Shown here piece by piece: positions 52,693-61,819 of a stretch of 64,000 nt of DNA (position 1 is its first letter; each line of letters begins with the position of its first letter). Both the position numbers and the translations under genes were made by a program. This DNA comes from Pseudomonadota bacterium. Its GTDB lineage: Bacteria > Pseudomonadota > Alphaproteobacteria > Rhizobiales > Rhizobiaceae. The notes below the pieces were generated by a model, which saw only the letters and a program-made list of their open reading frames with translations, did no database searches and was not told where the DNA came from. The stretch is from contig JAEXYH010000099.1 in the NCBI GenBank assembly GCA_023451735.1, forward strand, positions 62,001 through 126,000, given 5' to 3'.

Positions 52693-53487
52693 ATGGATCG
52701 CAACGGACCAATCGCCCTCATCTTTCACACGCTTGTCGTCTGCTTCATGCTGGCACCGCTGGTGATCATCTGTCTGGTCGCGTTTACGCCCGACAGTACG
52801 CTCACCATCCCGACGACCGAGTTTTCGCTGCGGTGGTTCAAGGCCGTGTTTGTCCATCCGGACTTCATGGCATCCTTCTACAATAGCCTGTGGCTGGCAA
52901 CGCTCGCGGCAACGATCGCCGTGCTGATCTCGCTTCCGGCCGGCATCGCGATCTCCCGCTACGAATTTCCGGGCCGCGGTTTTCTCAATGGCCTGTTCCT
53001 GTCGCCGCTGATCATTCCGCATCTGGTTCTCGGCGTCGCCCTTCTGAGATTGTTCACGCTGATCGGCGCAACGGGCAGTTTCGGCTGGCTGGTGGCAAGC
53101 CATGTCGTTGTCGTTACGCCCTATGTGCTGCGGCTGGTGATGGCGGCGCTCACAGGCATCGACCGCAATGCTGAACAGGCTGCGTTGACGCTCGGGGCCG
53201 GACCGCTCACGGTGTTCCGGCGGATTACCGTGCCGATGATCCTGCCCGGCATTACCGGAGGCTGGCTGCTCGCCTTCATCAACAGTTTCGACGAATTGAC
53301 CATGTCGATCTTCGTCACCTCACCCCAGACCGTCACGCTGCCGGTCAGGATGTACATGTACGCGACGGAATCCATCGATCCGATGATGGCAGCCGTTTCC
53401 GCGCTGATGATCGCCCTGACCGGTATCGCCATGCTCGTGCTCGACCGGGCGTTCGGACTGGACCGTATTCTTGTCGGGCAGAAGTGA
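52693..53487 (+). CDS. Pot-type ABC permease (PotC-like)
   Basis: A 264-residue permease with six hydrophobic segments, the first at LIFHTLVVCFMLAPLVIICLV, and the loop EQAALTLGAGPLTVFRRITVPM. It belongs to the PotC class. It starts 11 bases after the previous gene behind AGGGGG, and six bases separate its stop from the iron-sulfur protein gene. The binding protein of this importer is encoded later (56366), after three oxidoreductase genes. Confidence 0.88.
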   Translation: MDRNGPIALIFHTLVVCFMLAPLVIICLVAFTPDSTLTIPTTEFSLRWFKAVFVHPDFMASFYNSLWLATLAATIAVLISLPAGIAISRYEFPGRGFLNGLFLSPLIIPHLVLGVALLRLFTLIGATGSFGWLVASHVVVVTPYVLRLVMAALTGIDRNAEQAALTLGAGPLTVFRRITVPMILPGITGGWLLAFINSFDELTMSIFVTSPQTVTLPVRMYMYATESIDPMMAAVSALMIALTGIAMLVLDRAFGLDRILVGQK

Positions 53488-53493
53488 ACGAAA

Positions 53494-53796
53494 ATGCCGC
53501 TCCTGCATCGCGTTGCGCGACAGAATGAAGTTCCGATCAGTTTCTCGCTGAACGGCAAACCTTGCGAGGGACGGCGCGGTGACACGCTGCTCAGCGCCAT
53601 CCTCACCGTGGACGAACGGCTCAGGCCCAGCGATTTCAGCCATGAACCGCGGGCCGGTTTCTGCCAGATGTCGGCCTGCCAGGATTGCTGGGTCACACTC
53701 ACAAGCGGTGAACGGGTGCGTGCCTGTTCCACCCCACTCGCGGAGGGCATGCAGGTGATCACCCAAGCGATCACTGGGGCGGGAGAGGCCGCATGA
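53494..53796 (+). CDS. [2Fe-2S] small subunit of HcnABC/opine-oxidase-like dehydrogenase
   Basis: A 100-residue ferredoxin-like protein. The cluster cysteines are C57, C62 and C65 (GFCQMSACQDCWV) and C78 (RACST), as in HcnA and in the small subunits of three-part opine or D-hydroxyproline dehydrogenases and the N-terminal domain of sarcosine oxidase alpha. It passes electrons within a membrane-linked amine dehydrogenase. Its end overlaps the next gene as ATGA. The substrate is not defined by sequence. Confidence 0.85.
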   Translation: MPLLHRVARQNEVPISFSLNGKPCEGRRGDTLLSAILTVDERLRPSDFSHEPRAGFCQMSACQDCWVTLTSGERVRACSTPLAEGMQVITQAITGAGEAA

Positions 53797-55199
53797 GTGA
53801 CGCTTCAAAAGATCGGGCTCAGCCTCTCATCGTCGGCGCCGGACCGGCCGGTATCCGTGCCGCAGCCACACTTGTTGCAGCCGGGCTTCGGCCGATCGTC
53901 GTCGACGAGGCGCCGGCCTGCGGCGGGCAGATCTATCGTCAGCCTCTCGTGCCGGATGGCCGCGATGCGAGGGCCCGGTATGGTTCGGAAGCGCCCAAGG
54001 CCGAGCGACTGCATGGAGAATTCGCCGGGCTGCAGGGCAAGATCGATTATCTGCCCAACACGCTGGTCTGGAACCTGTCGGACGGCATTGCCGATGTGGC
54101 GACGAATGGCGGGCATCGCCGGCTCGCCCATGATGGACTGATCCTTGCGACCGGAGCGATGGACCGCATTCTTCCAGTCCCGGGATGGACCTTGCCCGGT
54201 GTGTTTTCGCTTGGTGGCTCGCAGATCGCCTTGAAGGCGCAGGGTTGCGTCATCGGTTCGCGCGTCGTCTTTGCCGGCACTGGGCCGCTGCTTTATCTCG
54301 TCGCTTGGCAATATATGAAAGCCGGGGTGAAGGTGGCGGCGGTGCTGGACGCCGCACCACTCACCGCGCAAATGGCAATGATGAAGGCCCTGCCGAGCTT
54401 CCCTGCCATCGTCCTGCGCGGCACGCGCTTCGTTGCCGAAATGATGATGAAGGGTGTCGCCTTCCATTACGGGGTCAACAAGCTTCGTTTCGAGGGGGCG
54501 AGCCGGGTCGAGGGCGTGTCCTTCGAGGTGCGCGGCAAACGTCGGCATCTGGCCTGCGACGGCGCGGGTTTTGGGCTCGGGCTGAAGCCGGAAACACAGC
54601 TTGCCGATCTCGCCGGCTGCCGGTTCGCCTTCAACGAACGCGATCGCGTTTTCCTGCCGCAAACGGATGCCGCTCGCCGCTCCAGTGTCGCCGGGATCTA
54701 TCTTGCCGGTGACGGATCCGGCATTGCCGGTGCCGATGCTGCGGAAATGTCCGGGGAAAGGGCAGCACTATCGCTGATCGAGGATCGCGGCCTTGGTGTC
54801 GATCGGGGCCGCGCGGGTGTGCTTGAAAAGGAGCTGCGCCGAATCTTCGCTTTCCGCACCATTCTCGAACAATCCTTTCCTTTCCCGTCGCACTGGATCG
54901 CTGACCTGCCGGGCGACACGATGGTCTGTCGTTGCGAGGAGATCGATGTTTCGGCCATTCGCGATGCCACGGATCATTTCGGCATTGTCGAGATGAACCG
55001 GCTGAAGGCGGTGAGCCGGGTCGGCATGGGCCGTTGCCAGGGCCGTGTCTGCGGTTCGGCCGCAGCCGAACTGCTCGCCGCCTCGACCGACCGGCCGATT
55101 TCGGCCGTTGGCCGCCTGCGCGGACAGGCGCCGGTCAAGCCGTTGCCCATGTCCTATGCCGCAGCCGCGCCCTCCATCACCGGGGAGGCCGCGGAATGA
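53793..55199 (+). CDS. FAD/NAD(P)-binding subunit of HcnABC/opine-oxidase-like dehydrogenase
   Basis: A 468-residue flavoprotein. The first Rossmann motif is IVGAGPAGIRAAATLV, and GGQIYRQPL is typical of the HcnB/OoxA group. The C-terminal part has a BFD-like [2Fe-2S] region, CRCEEIDVSAIR then RCQGRVCG, holding four cysteines. Known relatives include hydrogen cyanide synthase HcnB, octopine/nopaline oxidase subunit A and the alpha subunit of D-hydroxyproline dehydrogenase. The start and stop overlap the neighbouring subunits, so a stoichiometric complex is likely. Confidence 0.88.
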   Translation: MSDASKDRAQPLIVGAGPAGIRAAATLVAAGLRPIVVDEAPACGGQIYRQPLVPDGRDARARYGSEAPKAERLHGEFAGLQGKIDYLPNTLVWNLSDGIADVATNGGHRRLAHDGLILATGAMDRILPVPGWTLPGVFSLGGSQIALKAQGCVIGSRVVFAGTGPLLYLVAWQYMKAGVKVAAVLDAAPLTAQMAMMKALPSFPAIVLRGTRFVAEMMMKGVAFHYGVNKLRFEGASRVEGVSFEVRGKRRHLACDGAGFGLGLKPETQLADLAGCRFAFNERDRVFLPQTDAARRSSVAGIYLAGDGSGIAGADAAEMSGERAALSLIEDRGLGVDRGRAGVLEKELRRIFAFRTILEQSFPFPSHWIADLPGDTMVCRCEEIDVSAIRDATDHFGIVEMNRLKAVSRVGMGRCQGRVCGSAAAELLAASTDRPISAVGRLRGQAPVKPLPMSYAAAAPSITGEAAE

Positions 55200-56365
55200 A
55201 GGTCGATGTTGCGATCATCGGTGGCGGTCTGGTCGGTTGTTCTGCAGCATTGGCTCTGAGGCAGAAAGGCCTGTCGGTGGCTTTGCTTGAGCGTGGATTC
55301 TGCGGAGCGCAGGCGAGCGGCGTCAATTATGGCGGCGTGCGCCGCCAGGGCCGACCGATCGAGCAATTGCCGCTGGCGCAGCGTGCCCATGCGGTCTGGC
55401 CGAAGCTCAGGCAACTGATCGGGATAGATGGCGAATTTCGCCGTACCGGGCAGCTGAAACTTGCCCGCAACGAGGCGGAAATGACCTCGCTCGAAGCCTA
55501 TGCCAAGGCCGCCGCATCGACCGAGCTGAAACTCGAACTGCTTGGCTCCAATGCGCTTGCCGAGCGCTTCCCGTGGATCGATCGCGATATCGCGGTCGGC
55601 GCTTCGTTTTCCGCCGATGACGGACAAGCCAATCCGCGTCTCGTGTCTGCCGGCTTTGCCGCCGCCGCTAAGCGGGCGGGTGTCGAGATTCACGAGCAGA
55701 CGCCGGTGCTCGGCGTCTCGAAGGAAGCCGAAGGGTTTCTCGTTGACGCGCAGGGTGTGCCGACGATCCGCGCCGCACATCTGGTCAATGCCGCCGGTGC
55801 CTGGGCAGGGCCGTTTGCCGATGCTTTCGGGGAGGGTGTACCGCTCGGCCGCATCTATCCGTCGATGATCGTCACCGAGCCGATGAAAGTGTTCATGACC
55901 GTCAATACCGGCGTCGAGGGCGGCGAAGTCTATGCCCGGCAGGTGGAGCGCGGCAATTGCATTATCGGCGGCCAGCGGGGTGTTGCCCGCGCAGACGACG
56001 CCGATTTTTCCCGGCCGACGGATGTCGGCGTCACGACAGTGATGCAACGCGCATCGCGGCTTTTCCCACCGCTGAAAAATGCCCACGCAATTCGTTTCTG
56101 GTCGGGAACGGAAGGGGCGATGCCAGACAAGAATCCGGTGATCGGTCAAAGCGGCACCACATCCGGCCTGATCCATGCGTTCGGTTTTTCCGGTGCCGGT
56201 TTTCAGATCGCGCCAGGGGTCGGCGAGGTCATCGCCGAACTGATCACCACGGGTGAGACTATCACACCGATCGATGCCTTCTCGATCACCCGCTTCTCCG
56301 TCGACGCCGCCAAGGGCTCGGGCGCCGACGCTTTACCGCAGAGCCCTCAATCAAGGGGAACGTGA
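55196..56365 (+). CDS. FAD-dependent amine/amino-acid oxidoreductase subunit (HcnC/OoxB-like)
   Basis: A 389-residue flavoprotein of the DAO (D-amino acid/glycine oxidase) family. The N-terminal motif is VAIIGGGLVGCSAALALRQKG, with GVNYGGVRRQGR and HAFGFSGAGFQIAPGVGEVIA near the C-terminus. It should be the catalytic subunit that oxidises a C-N bond of an imported amine or opine. The ATG at 55196 overlaps the previous stop. It forms a three-subunit enzyme with the [2Fe-2S] and FAD/NAD subunits. Confidence 0.88.
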   Translation: MKVDVAIIGGGLVGCSAALALRQKGLSVALLERGFCGAQASGVNYGGVRRQGRPIEQLPLAQRAHAVWPKLRQLIGIDGEFRRTGQLKLARNEAEMTSLEAYAKAAASTELKLELLGSNALAERFPWIDRDIAVGASFSADDGQANPRLVSAGFAAAAKRAGVEIHEQTPVLGVSKEAEGFLVDAQGVPTIRAAHLVNAAGAWAGPFADAFGEGVPLGRIYPSMIVTEPMKVFMTVNTGVEGGEVYARQVERGNCIIGGQRGVARADDADFSRPTDVGVTTVMQRASRLFPPLKNAHAIRFWSGTEGAMPDKNPVIGQSGTTSGLIHAFGFSGAGFQIAPGVGEVIAELITTGETITPIDAFSITRFSVDAAKGSGADALPQSPQSRGT

Positions 56366-57415
56366 ATGATGAAATCCATCCATGCGGCACTCGCCGCCAG
56401 CATCGCATGCCTGACCGTTGCCGGTTCGGCCCATGCCGAGACCAAGACCCTTTATGTCGGGATGAACGGCGGCAATCTGGAACGCACTTTCACCCAGGCT
56501 GTCTTCCCCGCCTTCGAAAGGGCCAATGACGTGAAGATCGTCGTCGTGCCGGGCACATCCAGCGATATTCTCGCCAAGGCAACCGCTGCCAAGGATGCGC
56601 CGCAGATGAACCTGATGTTTCTCGACGACGGCATCATGTATCGCGCCATCGGCCTCGGCCTTTGCGAAAAACTTAAGGCAAGCCCGGAGCTTGCCGAAGT
56701 CGACAAGGCCGCCCGGATGAAGGACGACATGGCCGTCGGCGTCAACATGGGCATGACGGGGATCGCCTATAACACCAAGCTGTTTGCCGATAACAGCTGG
56801 TCTGCCCCGACCTCTTGGATGGATTTCGCCGATCCGAAATTTGCCGACAAGGTTGTCTTCCAGTCGGCATCCGCCTCGTCCTTCGGCCTGCACGCCTTCC
56901 TGATGTTCAACCGCATCCAGGGCGGTGACGAAACCAATGTCGAGCCGGGCTTCACGAAGTTCGGCGAGATGATCGGCAAGAACGTGCTCGAATTTATTCC
57001 GAGTTCGACGAAGATTTCTGAAATGACCCAGGCCGGCGAGGCGGCAATCTTCCCGCTGACCCCGACGGCGGTCAGCACGCTCAAGGCGCAGGACATCCCG
57101 GTCGAATACGCGCAGCCTAAGGAAGGCTCCGTGGTGCTGATGTATACGGCTTGCACGATCGCCAAGAACAATGAGCCGGAGCTGACGCAGAAGCTCGCAG
57201 CCTATCTGCTTTCGGCCGACGCGCAGTCCAAGGCACTCGATGCCGGCGACGTCTACCCATCCAACCCGAAAGCGGTTGCCTCTACGCCGGAAGGCAAGGT
57301 GAAGCTTGACGCATTCCAGACCTACATGAAAACCGCCGTCGTTCTCGACTGGGATGCGATCAACGCCAAGCGTGCCGAATGGAATAGCCGCTGGAACAAG
57401 ATGATCGAACAATAA
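56366..57415 (+). CDS. Pot-type ABC solute-binding protein
   Basis: A 349-residue periplasmic protein of the PotD/Fbp type. The signal peptide MMKSIHAALAASIACLTVAG is cleaved near AHA-E. The mature part begins TKTLYVGMNGGNLERTF and contains DVKIVVVPGTSSDILAKATA and MGMTGIAYNTKLF. It starts at the stop of the DAO subunit and completes the importer at 50763-53487. A terminator follows. Placement after the dehydrogenase suggests that it binds the amine or opine substrate of that enzyme. Confidence 0.88.
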   Translation: MMKSIHAALAASIACLTVAGSAHAETKTLYVGMNGGNLERTFTQAVFPAFERANDVKIVVVPGTSSDILAKATAAKDAPQMNLMFLDDGIMYRAIGLGLCEKLKASPELAEVDKAARMKDDMAVGVNMGMTGIAYNTKLFADNSWSAPTSWMDFADPKFADKVVFQSASASSFGLHAFLMFNRIQGGDETNVEPGFTKFGEMIGKNVLEFIPSSTKISEMTQAGEAAIFPLTPTAVSTLKAQDIPVEYAQPKEGSVVLMYTACTIAKNNEPELTQKLAAYLLSADAQSKALDAGDVYPSNPKAVASTPEGKVKLDAFQTYMKTAVVLDWDAINAKRAEWNSRWNKMIEQ

Positions 57416-57439
57416 GCGGTTCGACCTGATCCTCATGCC

Positions 57440-57495
57440 GCCGGAAAGCCTCGCGGGGTCGTTGTATCCTACTGGCGCTTTCCGGCGTCTTTTTG
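57440..57495 (+). terminator. Rho-independent terminator
   Basis: An 8-base stem, CGCCGGAA (57440-57447) and TTCCGGCG (57480-57487), extended inward by GC pairs after a bulged A, is followed by TCTTTTTG. It lies just after the binding-protein gene and ends the importer-dehydrogenase transcript at least in part, before the 2-hydroxyacid dehydrogenase gene. Confidence 0.75.
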
Positions 57496-57517
57496 AAATG
57501 CGCTTGTGGAGTGCCGC

Positions 57518-58438
57518 GTGAGCCTCGTCATCATCAGAAAAACCGCCCCGACCGCTCCATGGCAGCAGGCATTCGCCAGTCAGGCGCCCGATCTTGCCGT
57601 TCATGCCTGGCCCGAAACGGGACCGTTGGAAGAGGTTGACTACGTTCTCTGCTGGGCGCCGAGTGCCGGAGAGATCGCGCGTTATCCCAATCTCAAGGCA
57701 GTGTTTTCACTGGGGGCCGGCGTCGATCATCTTCTGAGCGACGACACGATCCCGCTACATCTGCCGATCGTGCGCATGGTCGACAAGTCGATCACCGATG
57801 GCATGGTGCAATATGTGGTGATGGCGGTGATCAGCCATCACCGCCGCATGGACGAGATGCGCGCCAACCAGGCCGCCAGAATCTGGAAGAAACTCGATCT
57901 CTCAAATCCGCAGATCGGCATCATGGGCATGGGTGGCCTCGGCCGGGCCTGCGCCCGGGCACTGTCGACGATGGGCTACAAGGTGCGCGGCTGGAACAGG
58001 AGCGGCCGGCCGGTCGAAGGTGTCGAGGTTTTCGGAGGCGCGGACTGCTTGAAGCCCTTCCTCGCCGAGACCGATATCCTGATCAGCCTCTTGCCGCATA
58101 CCCGAGAAACGGTCGGGATCCTTGGTCGCGAGACATTCGCGGCTCTGCCGAAAGGCGCTTACGTCATCAATGCGGGACGTGGCGAACAACTGGTCGAGGA
58201 AGATCTGCTCGGGGCTCTCCGCAGTAGCCATATTAGCGGTGCGATGCTCGATGTCTTTTGCAAGGAGCCACTGGCTGCGGATCATCCGTTCTGGACGGAA
58301 GAGAACGTCACAGTGACGCCGCATATTGCCAGCTGGGTTGATCCGGTGGCCGGCACCGGCCATGTGCTGCGCGCGATTGGAGCTATCGAACGCTGCGAGG
58401 CACCCCAAGGGCTGGTTGACCGGGCAGCCGGCTACTAG
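57518..58438 (+). CDS. D-2-hydroxyacid dehydrogenase (GhrA-like)
   Basis: A 306-residue NAD(P)-dependent dehydrogenase. The nucleotide-binding motif is IGIMGMGGLGRACARAL, followed by NAGRGEQLVEEDLL with the catalytic Arg region, and TPHIASW with the catalytic His. The lack of the longer family N-terminus and this pattern point to the glyoxylate/hydroxypyruvate reductase A branch. The GTG at 57518 has GGAG six bases upstream. Whether it belongs to the preceding pathway is uncertain because a terminator lies between. Confidence 0.87.
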   Translation: MSLVIIRKTAPTAPWQQAFASQAPDLAVHAWPETGPLEEVDYVLCWAPSAGEIARYPNLKAVFSLGAGVDHLLSDDTIPLHLPIVRMVDKSITDGMVQYVVMAVISHHRRMDEMRANQAARIWKKLDLSNPQIGIMGMGGLGRACARALSTMGYKVRGWNRSGRPVEGVEVFGGADCLKPFLAETDILISLLPHTRETVGILGRETFAALPKGAYVINAGRGEQLVEEDLLGALRSSHISGAMLDVFCKEPLAADHPFWTEENVTVTPHIASWVDPVAGTGHVLRAIGAIERCEAPQGLVDRAAGY

Positions 58439-58947
58439 CACTCCTTTGCAGCGTCGAGCAGGGCTTTGCGACAGGCAATCCGTTGTTGTCAATTTCACCG
58501 ATCAGTCTGGAGGCGTCGCGTTATCTGTCAGGCACAGTTTATAAAGGCAAAGCCAATAAAGCGGTTCACCCAAGAACAAGGCGCTGCGTCGGTCCACTGG
58601 TAGTGGCTCATACGGCGGCATCGGTCTGCTACCACGGCTCTGGGGGCAGCTCGACCGATGCAAAACCTTCTCCTCACTCAAACAATTAAGTGCGCTCGTA
58701 GTGTACCATTGGATGTTGGAGCGCTTTGTTGAGGGAGCTTTCATGCGAGGATCTTGAGGCCGAAGTCATTCGGCTTCGGGTGAATGAAACTGCTTCAGAA
58801 AAATCCTGGATGTCCGTCGTCGTGCGGATAATATCCTCCTATCTCGCACAAGCTGCACGGAGTTAGCCGCTTAACAAAAATAATAGCGGCAACGGAAGTT
58901 CGAATCTCATCACGAGCAAGGCTTCATCGAACGAATGCTTCCTACTG
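58439..58947. other. Intergenic region, no supported gene
   Basis: About 510 bases between two convergent genes. Short open frames on both strands carry no known pattern. A small hairpin (GCCGAA, 58759-58764, and TTCGGC, 58769-58774, loop GTCA) is present. No repeat family or RNA gene was recognised. Confidence 0.45.
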
Positions 58948-59634
58948 CTAAACAAGGCGCAAGCGTTCCATGATATGCCTTCCTGATCCTTCGACATGGC
59001 GCCTGATAGCATCCGCGGCGCCTTCCGCGTCCTGAGCCTTTATAGAAGCAATCAGCTCCCGATGTTCACCCAGAACGTTGGCCTGTCTGCTAAGCGAAGT
59101 GGGAAAACCTCTGCTGATTGCCCATAAGATGTGACGATGCCGCACCCAAAGCTCGACCGCATGTCGATTGTAATGTCGATCGTACATCAACCGGTGAAAA
59201 CGTAAATCCAGATCAGAGTGCCTGAGTTCGTCGCCGAAGTTGAGTGCCTCGATTTCCGCCTCGAGACGTTCCAGTTCTTCGACATCTGCCTTGGTTGCAA
59301 AACCGACAAACCAGCGGGTCAGCGCCGGTTCGATCAACATCTCTATCTCGCAGATATCACGGACGAATTCCTCATCCACCGGTCTAACGCGGGCTCCACG
59401 ATTTGGGGTCATGATGACGAAACCTTCACCACGAAGCTGTTGGAGAGCCTCCCGGATTGGATTGGTGGACGTTCCCAACCGGCTGGCGAGCTCGGCAACC
59501 TTTAGTCGCTCGTTGGCTTTCACCCGACCGAAGATGATGTCGTCGCGAAGGCGCTCGTAGACGGAAGCGTCAGCTTCGTCCCTGACTGCCGCCGACTGGA
59601 TGGTGTCTGGCTGAAGGTTCAAAATCGTGTTCAT
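58948..59634 (-). CDS. GntR-family (FCD) transcriptional regulator
   Basis: A 228-residue regulator. The N-terminal helix-turn-helix reads ERLKVAELASRLGTSTNPIREALQQL, followed by GFVIMTPNRGARV. The FCD effector domain follows, with DICEIEMLIEPAL and the metal-site region DLRFHRLMY and HRELIASIKAQD. It diverges from the importer binding-protein gene at 59792. Between them is a perfect inverted repeat, so it probably controls that operon. Confidence 0.9.
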   Translation of the reverse strand: MNTILNLQPDTIQSAAVRDEADASVYERLRDDIIFGRVKANERLKVAELASRLGTSTNPIREALQQLRGEGFVIMTPNRGARVRPVDEEFVRDICEIEMLIEPALTRWFVGFATKADVEELERLEAEIEALNFGDELRHSDLDLRFHRLMYDRHYNRHAVELWVRHRHILWAISRGFPTSLSRQANVLGEHRELIASIKAQDAEGAADAIRRHVEGSGRHIMERLRLV

Positions 59635-59685
59635 GCAAACGCTCTTAGCGCAGTTTCGCTACCTTCGCCACGGTCAAACAGAATA

Positions 59686-59718
59686 ATCATACATGACTGT
59701 TGACAAATAATGTATGAT
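59686..59718. promoter_or_regulatory. Candidate GntR operator
   Basis: A perfect inverted repeat, ATCATACAT (59686-59694) and ATGTATGAT (59710-59718), with a 15-base centre containing TTGACA (59700-59705). It lies between the divergent GntR gene and the importer gene. A dimeric FCD-type GntR protein binding here would cover both promoters. The TATGAT in the right arm could also serve as a -10. Confidence 0.6.
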
Positions 59719-59791
59719 CTGTGAGCGTTTGTGTGAGGTTGCATCCGGAGGAAGGTGCATGGAGAGCCGGCATCCGGCGGGAGGAAATCTT

Positions 59792-61729
59792 ATGGGCTAT
59801 CAGCACCTGCTGAATCGATTTGGCATGTCTGCAGCAATCGTTGCAGTAGCGTTGTCCGGTGGATCGGGCTCGGTATCGGCGGCGGATTACAAACAGGCGC
59901 CAGTGCTCGAAGAGCAGGTGAAGGCGGGTACGCTGCCAGGAGTCTCCGAGCGTCTGCCGGAAATTCCCTTTGTCGAGACCATGGTGAATGGCGTCGGCCG
60001 GTACGGTGGTACGCTGCGCACGACCATTCTTGCCAACGGTGACCAATATAATCTGACGCGCACGATTGCCAACGAACTGCTGGTCCGCTGGGACCCGAAG
60101 TGGAGCAAGGTCGAGCCTTCTCTGGCGGAAAAGTTCACCGCTTCGGATGACGCGACGACGTACACGTTCACGCTTCGCAAGGGCTTGAAGTGGAGCGATG
60201 GCCAGCCTTTCACCGTCGATGACATCATGTTCTGGTACGAGGACGTGTTCATGAATCCGGCGCTCTCGCCGGCCAAGAACCCGACCTTCACGGTCGCCGG
60301 AAAGCCGGTCAAGGTAAGGAAGATTGACGAGCAGACCGTCGAATTCAAGTTTGAGACGCCTTACGGCCTCTTCCTACAGCAGCTTGCCTATGGTCAGGGC
60401 CACCTGCCGGTCATCTATCCGAAGCACTATCTCAGCCAGTTTCACGAGAAATATAACAAGGACGGCATTCCCGATCTGCTGAAGGCCAATCCGGCCGCAG
60501 GTGACTGGGTGGCGCTGTTCAATTCCAAGGTTTCGCTGACCTTCCAGCCCGCCTATTGGCAGAACCTCGAACTGCCGACGCTCAACCCCTGGATCCTGAC
60601 CATTCCATACGCGGACGGCGAGCGCGTCGCAGCCAAGCGCAATCCTTACTACTGGAAGGTCGACAGTGAGGGTAACCAGTTGCCCTATATCGACAATGTC
60701 ACTTGGGCGAAGCTCGACGATCCGCAGCTGATGGCGCTGAAGATGACGTCGGGCGAGTTCGACTTCGCCTTCCGCCACATCAACAACGCCACCTTCAAGT
60801 CGGTTCTGTTCGACGGCCAGGAAAGCGGCAATTTCCGTTTCGTCGATGTCAAGGACCTGCCAGCCAACGATGCCGTCATCCTGCTCAACCTCAACTCCAC
60901 CGATCCGGTGAAGAAGAAGATCTTCCAGAACAAGGATTTCCGCATTGCGCTTAGCCGCGCGATAAACCGGCAGGAGATCATCGATCTCGTCTATGTAGGG
61001 CAAGGCGCCCCAGCGCAGGTTGCCGTCCAGCCGGAGCATGAACTGTTCAACGAGCAGGAAGCGACGCAGTATACGGAATATGATCCGGAAGCCGCTAGCG
61101 CCGCGCTGGACAAGATCATGCCGAACAAGGATGGACAGGGCTACCGTCTCGACGAGACTGGCAAGCGCTTCACCATCAATTTCATGGTCGCCGACGCCTT
61201 CGGCCTGTCCTATCCGGATATCGTGCAGATGGTGCAGGAATATGCCAAGCAGGTGGGCATCGACATCCAAATCCGCACGACCGATCGCGCGCGCCTGAAC
61301 ACGATGTGGAACGCCAACGAGCAGGATGCCTATATCTGGAACTGCGTCGGCGGACTGAACGAGGTCTATACCGATCCGCGCTGCTACATGCCGTTCCAGA
61401 AGGCGGACATTTTCTTCGCCGTGCGCTGGGCGGAATGGTATGCCAACCCGCAGACGGGCGAGGAGCCGCCAGCCGAGATCAAGGCGCTGATGGCGGCCTA
61501 TGACAAGGTCAACGCGTCCGCCAGCGACGAAGACCGCAAGGCTCGCATGAAGGAATTCCTGACGCTTTCAGCGGAGAACTTCCTCAACATCGGCATTTCC
61601 CGCCCGATGCCGAAATACATGATGGTATCCAAGGATCTCAAGAATGTCGTAGATGGCATTCCGATCACCGGTAACCTCTGGCATCCAGCCCCCACCCTGT
61701 CGCAGTGGTATTTCGACAAGGCCCAGTGA
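59792..61729 (+). CDS. Dpp-type ABC solute-binding protein (family 5), long form
   Basis: A 645-residue periplasmic binding protein, longer than typical DppA. The signal peptide is around FGMSAAIVAVALSGGSGSVSAA. Then come ADYKQAPVLEEQV, PFVETMVNGVGRYGGTLR and the family 5 segment TYTFTLRKGLKWSDGQPFTVDD. The size and pattern match the microcin C/opine/oligosaccharide-type (YejA-like) group. The ATG at 59792 follows GGGAGG; the frame extends further upstream but without a site. It precedes two permeases and the start of an ATPase gene. Confidence 0.87.
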   Translation: MGYQHLLNRFGMSAAIVAVALSGGSGSVSAADYKQAPVLEEQVKAGTLPGVSERLPEIPFVETMVNGVGRYGGTLRTTILANGDQYNLTRTIANELLVRWDPKWSKVEPSLAEKFTASDDATTYTFTLRKGLKWSDGQPFTVDDIMFWYEDVFMNPALSPAKNPTFTVAGKPVKVRKIDEQTVEFKFETPYGLFLQQLAYGQGHLPVIYPKHYLSQFHEKYNKDGIPDLLKANPAAGDWVALFNSKVSLTFQPAYWQNLELPTLNPWILTIPYADGERVAAKRNPYYWKVDSEGNQLPYIDNVTWAKLDDPQLMALKMTSGEFDFAFRHINNATFKSVLFDGQESGNFRFVDVKDLPANDAVILLNLNSTDPVKKKIFQNKDFRIALSRAINRQEIIDLVYVGQGAPAQVAVQPEHELFNEQEATQYTEYDPEAASAALDKIMPNKDGQGYRLDETGKRFTINFMVADAFGLSYPDIVQMVQEYAKQVGIDIQIRTTDRARLNTMWNANEQDAYIWNCVGGLNEVYTDPRCYMPFQKADIFFAVRWAEWYANPQTGEEPPAEIKALMAAYDKVNASASDEDRKARMKEFLTLSAENFLNIGISRPMPKYMMVSKDLKNVVDGIPITGNLWHPAPTLSQWYFDKAQ

Positions 61730-61764
61730 TCAGGTTCGAGAAGACGATCCGAACGATCCTCCCA

Positions 61765-61793
61765 GTGGCCGGAAGTACGAGGCTTCCGGCCAC
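61765..61793 (+). other. Strong hairpin after binding-protein gene
   Basis: A perfect 11-base stem, GTGGCCGGAAG (61765-61775) and CTTCCGGCCAC (61783-61793), with a 7-base loop. No T-run follows, so it probably stabilises or partly terminates the binding-protein message, which raises its level relative to the permeases. Confidence 0.6.
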
Positions 61794-61819
61794 ACCGCAC
61801 CCCGAAACGGTCATTGCTC

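Noticed and set aside
50763..57415. Part of a Ti/Ri plasmid T-region with opine genes
   Set aside because: No T-DNA border repeats, opine synthase or vir genes are seen in the window. Only the catabolic-type dehydrogenase resembles opine oxidase.
56351..57604. Minus-strand frame of about 417 codons
   Set aside because: It is antisense to the PotD-type binding protein and has no recognisable motifs.
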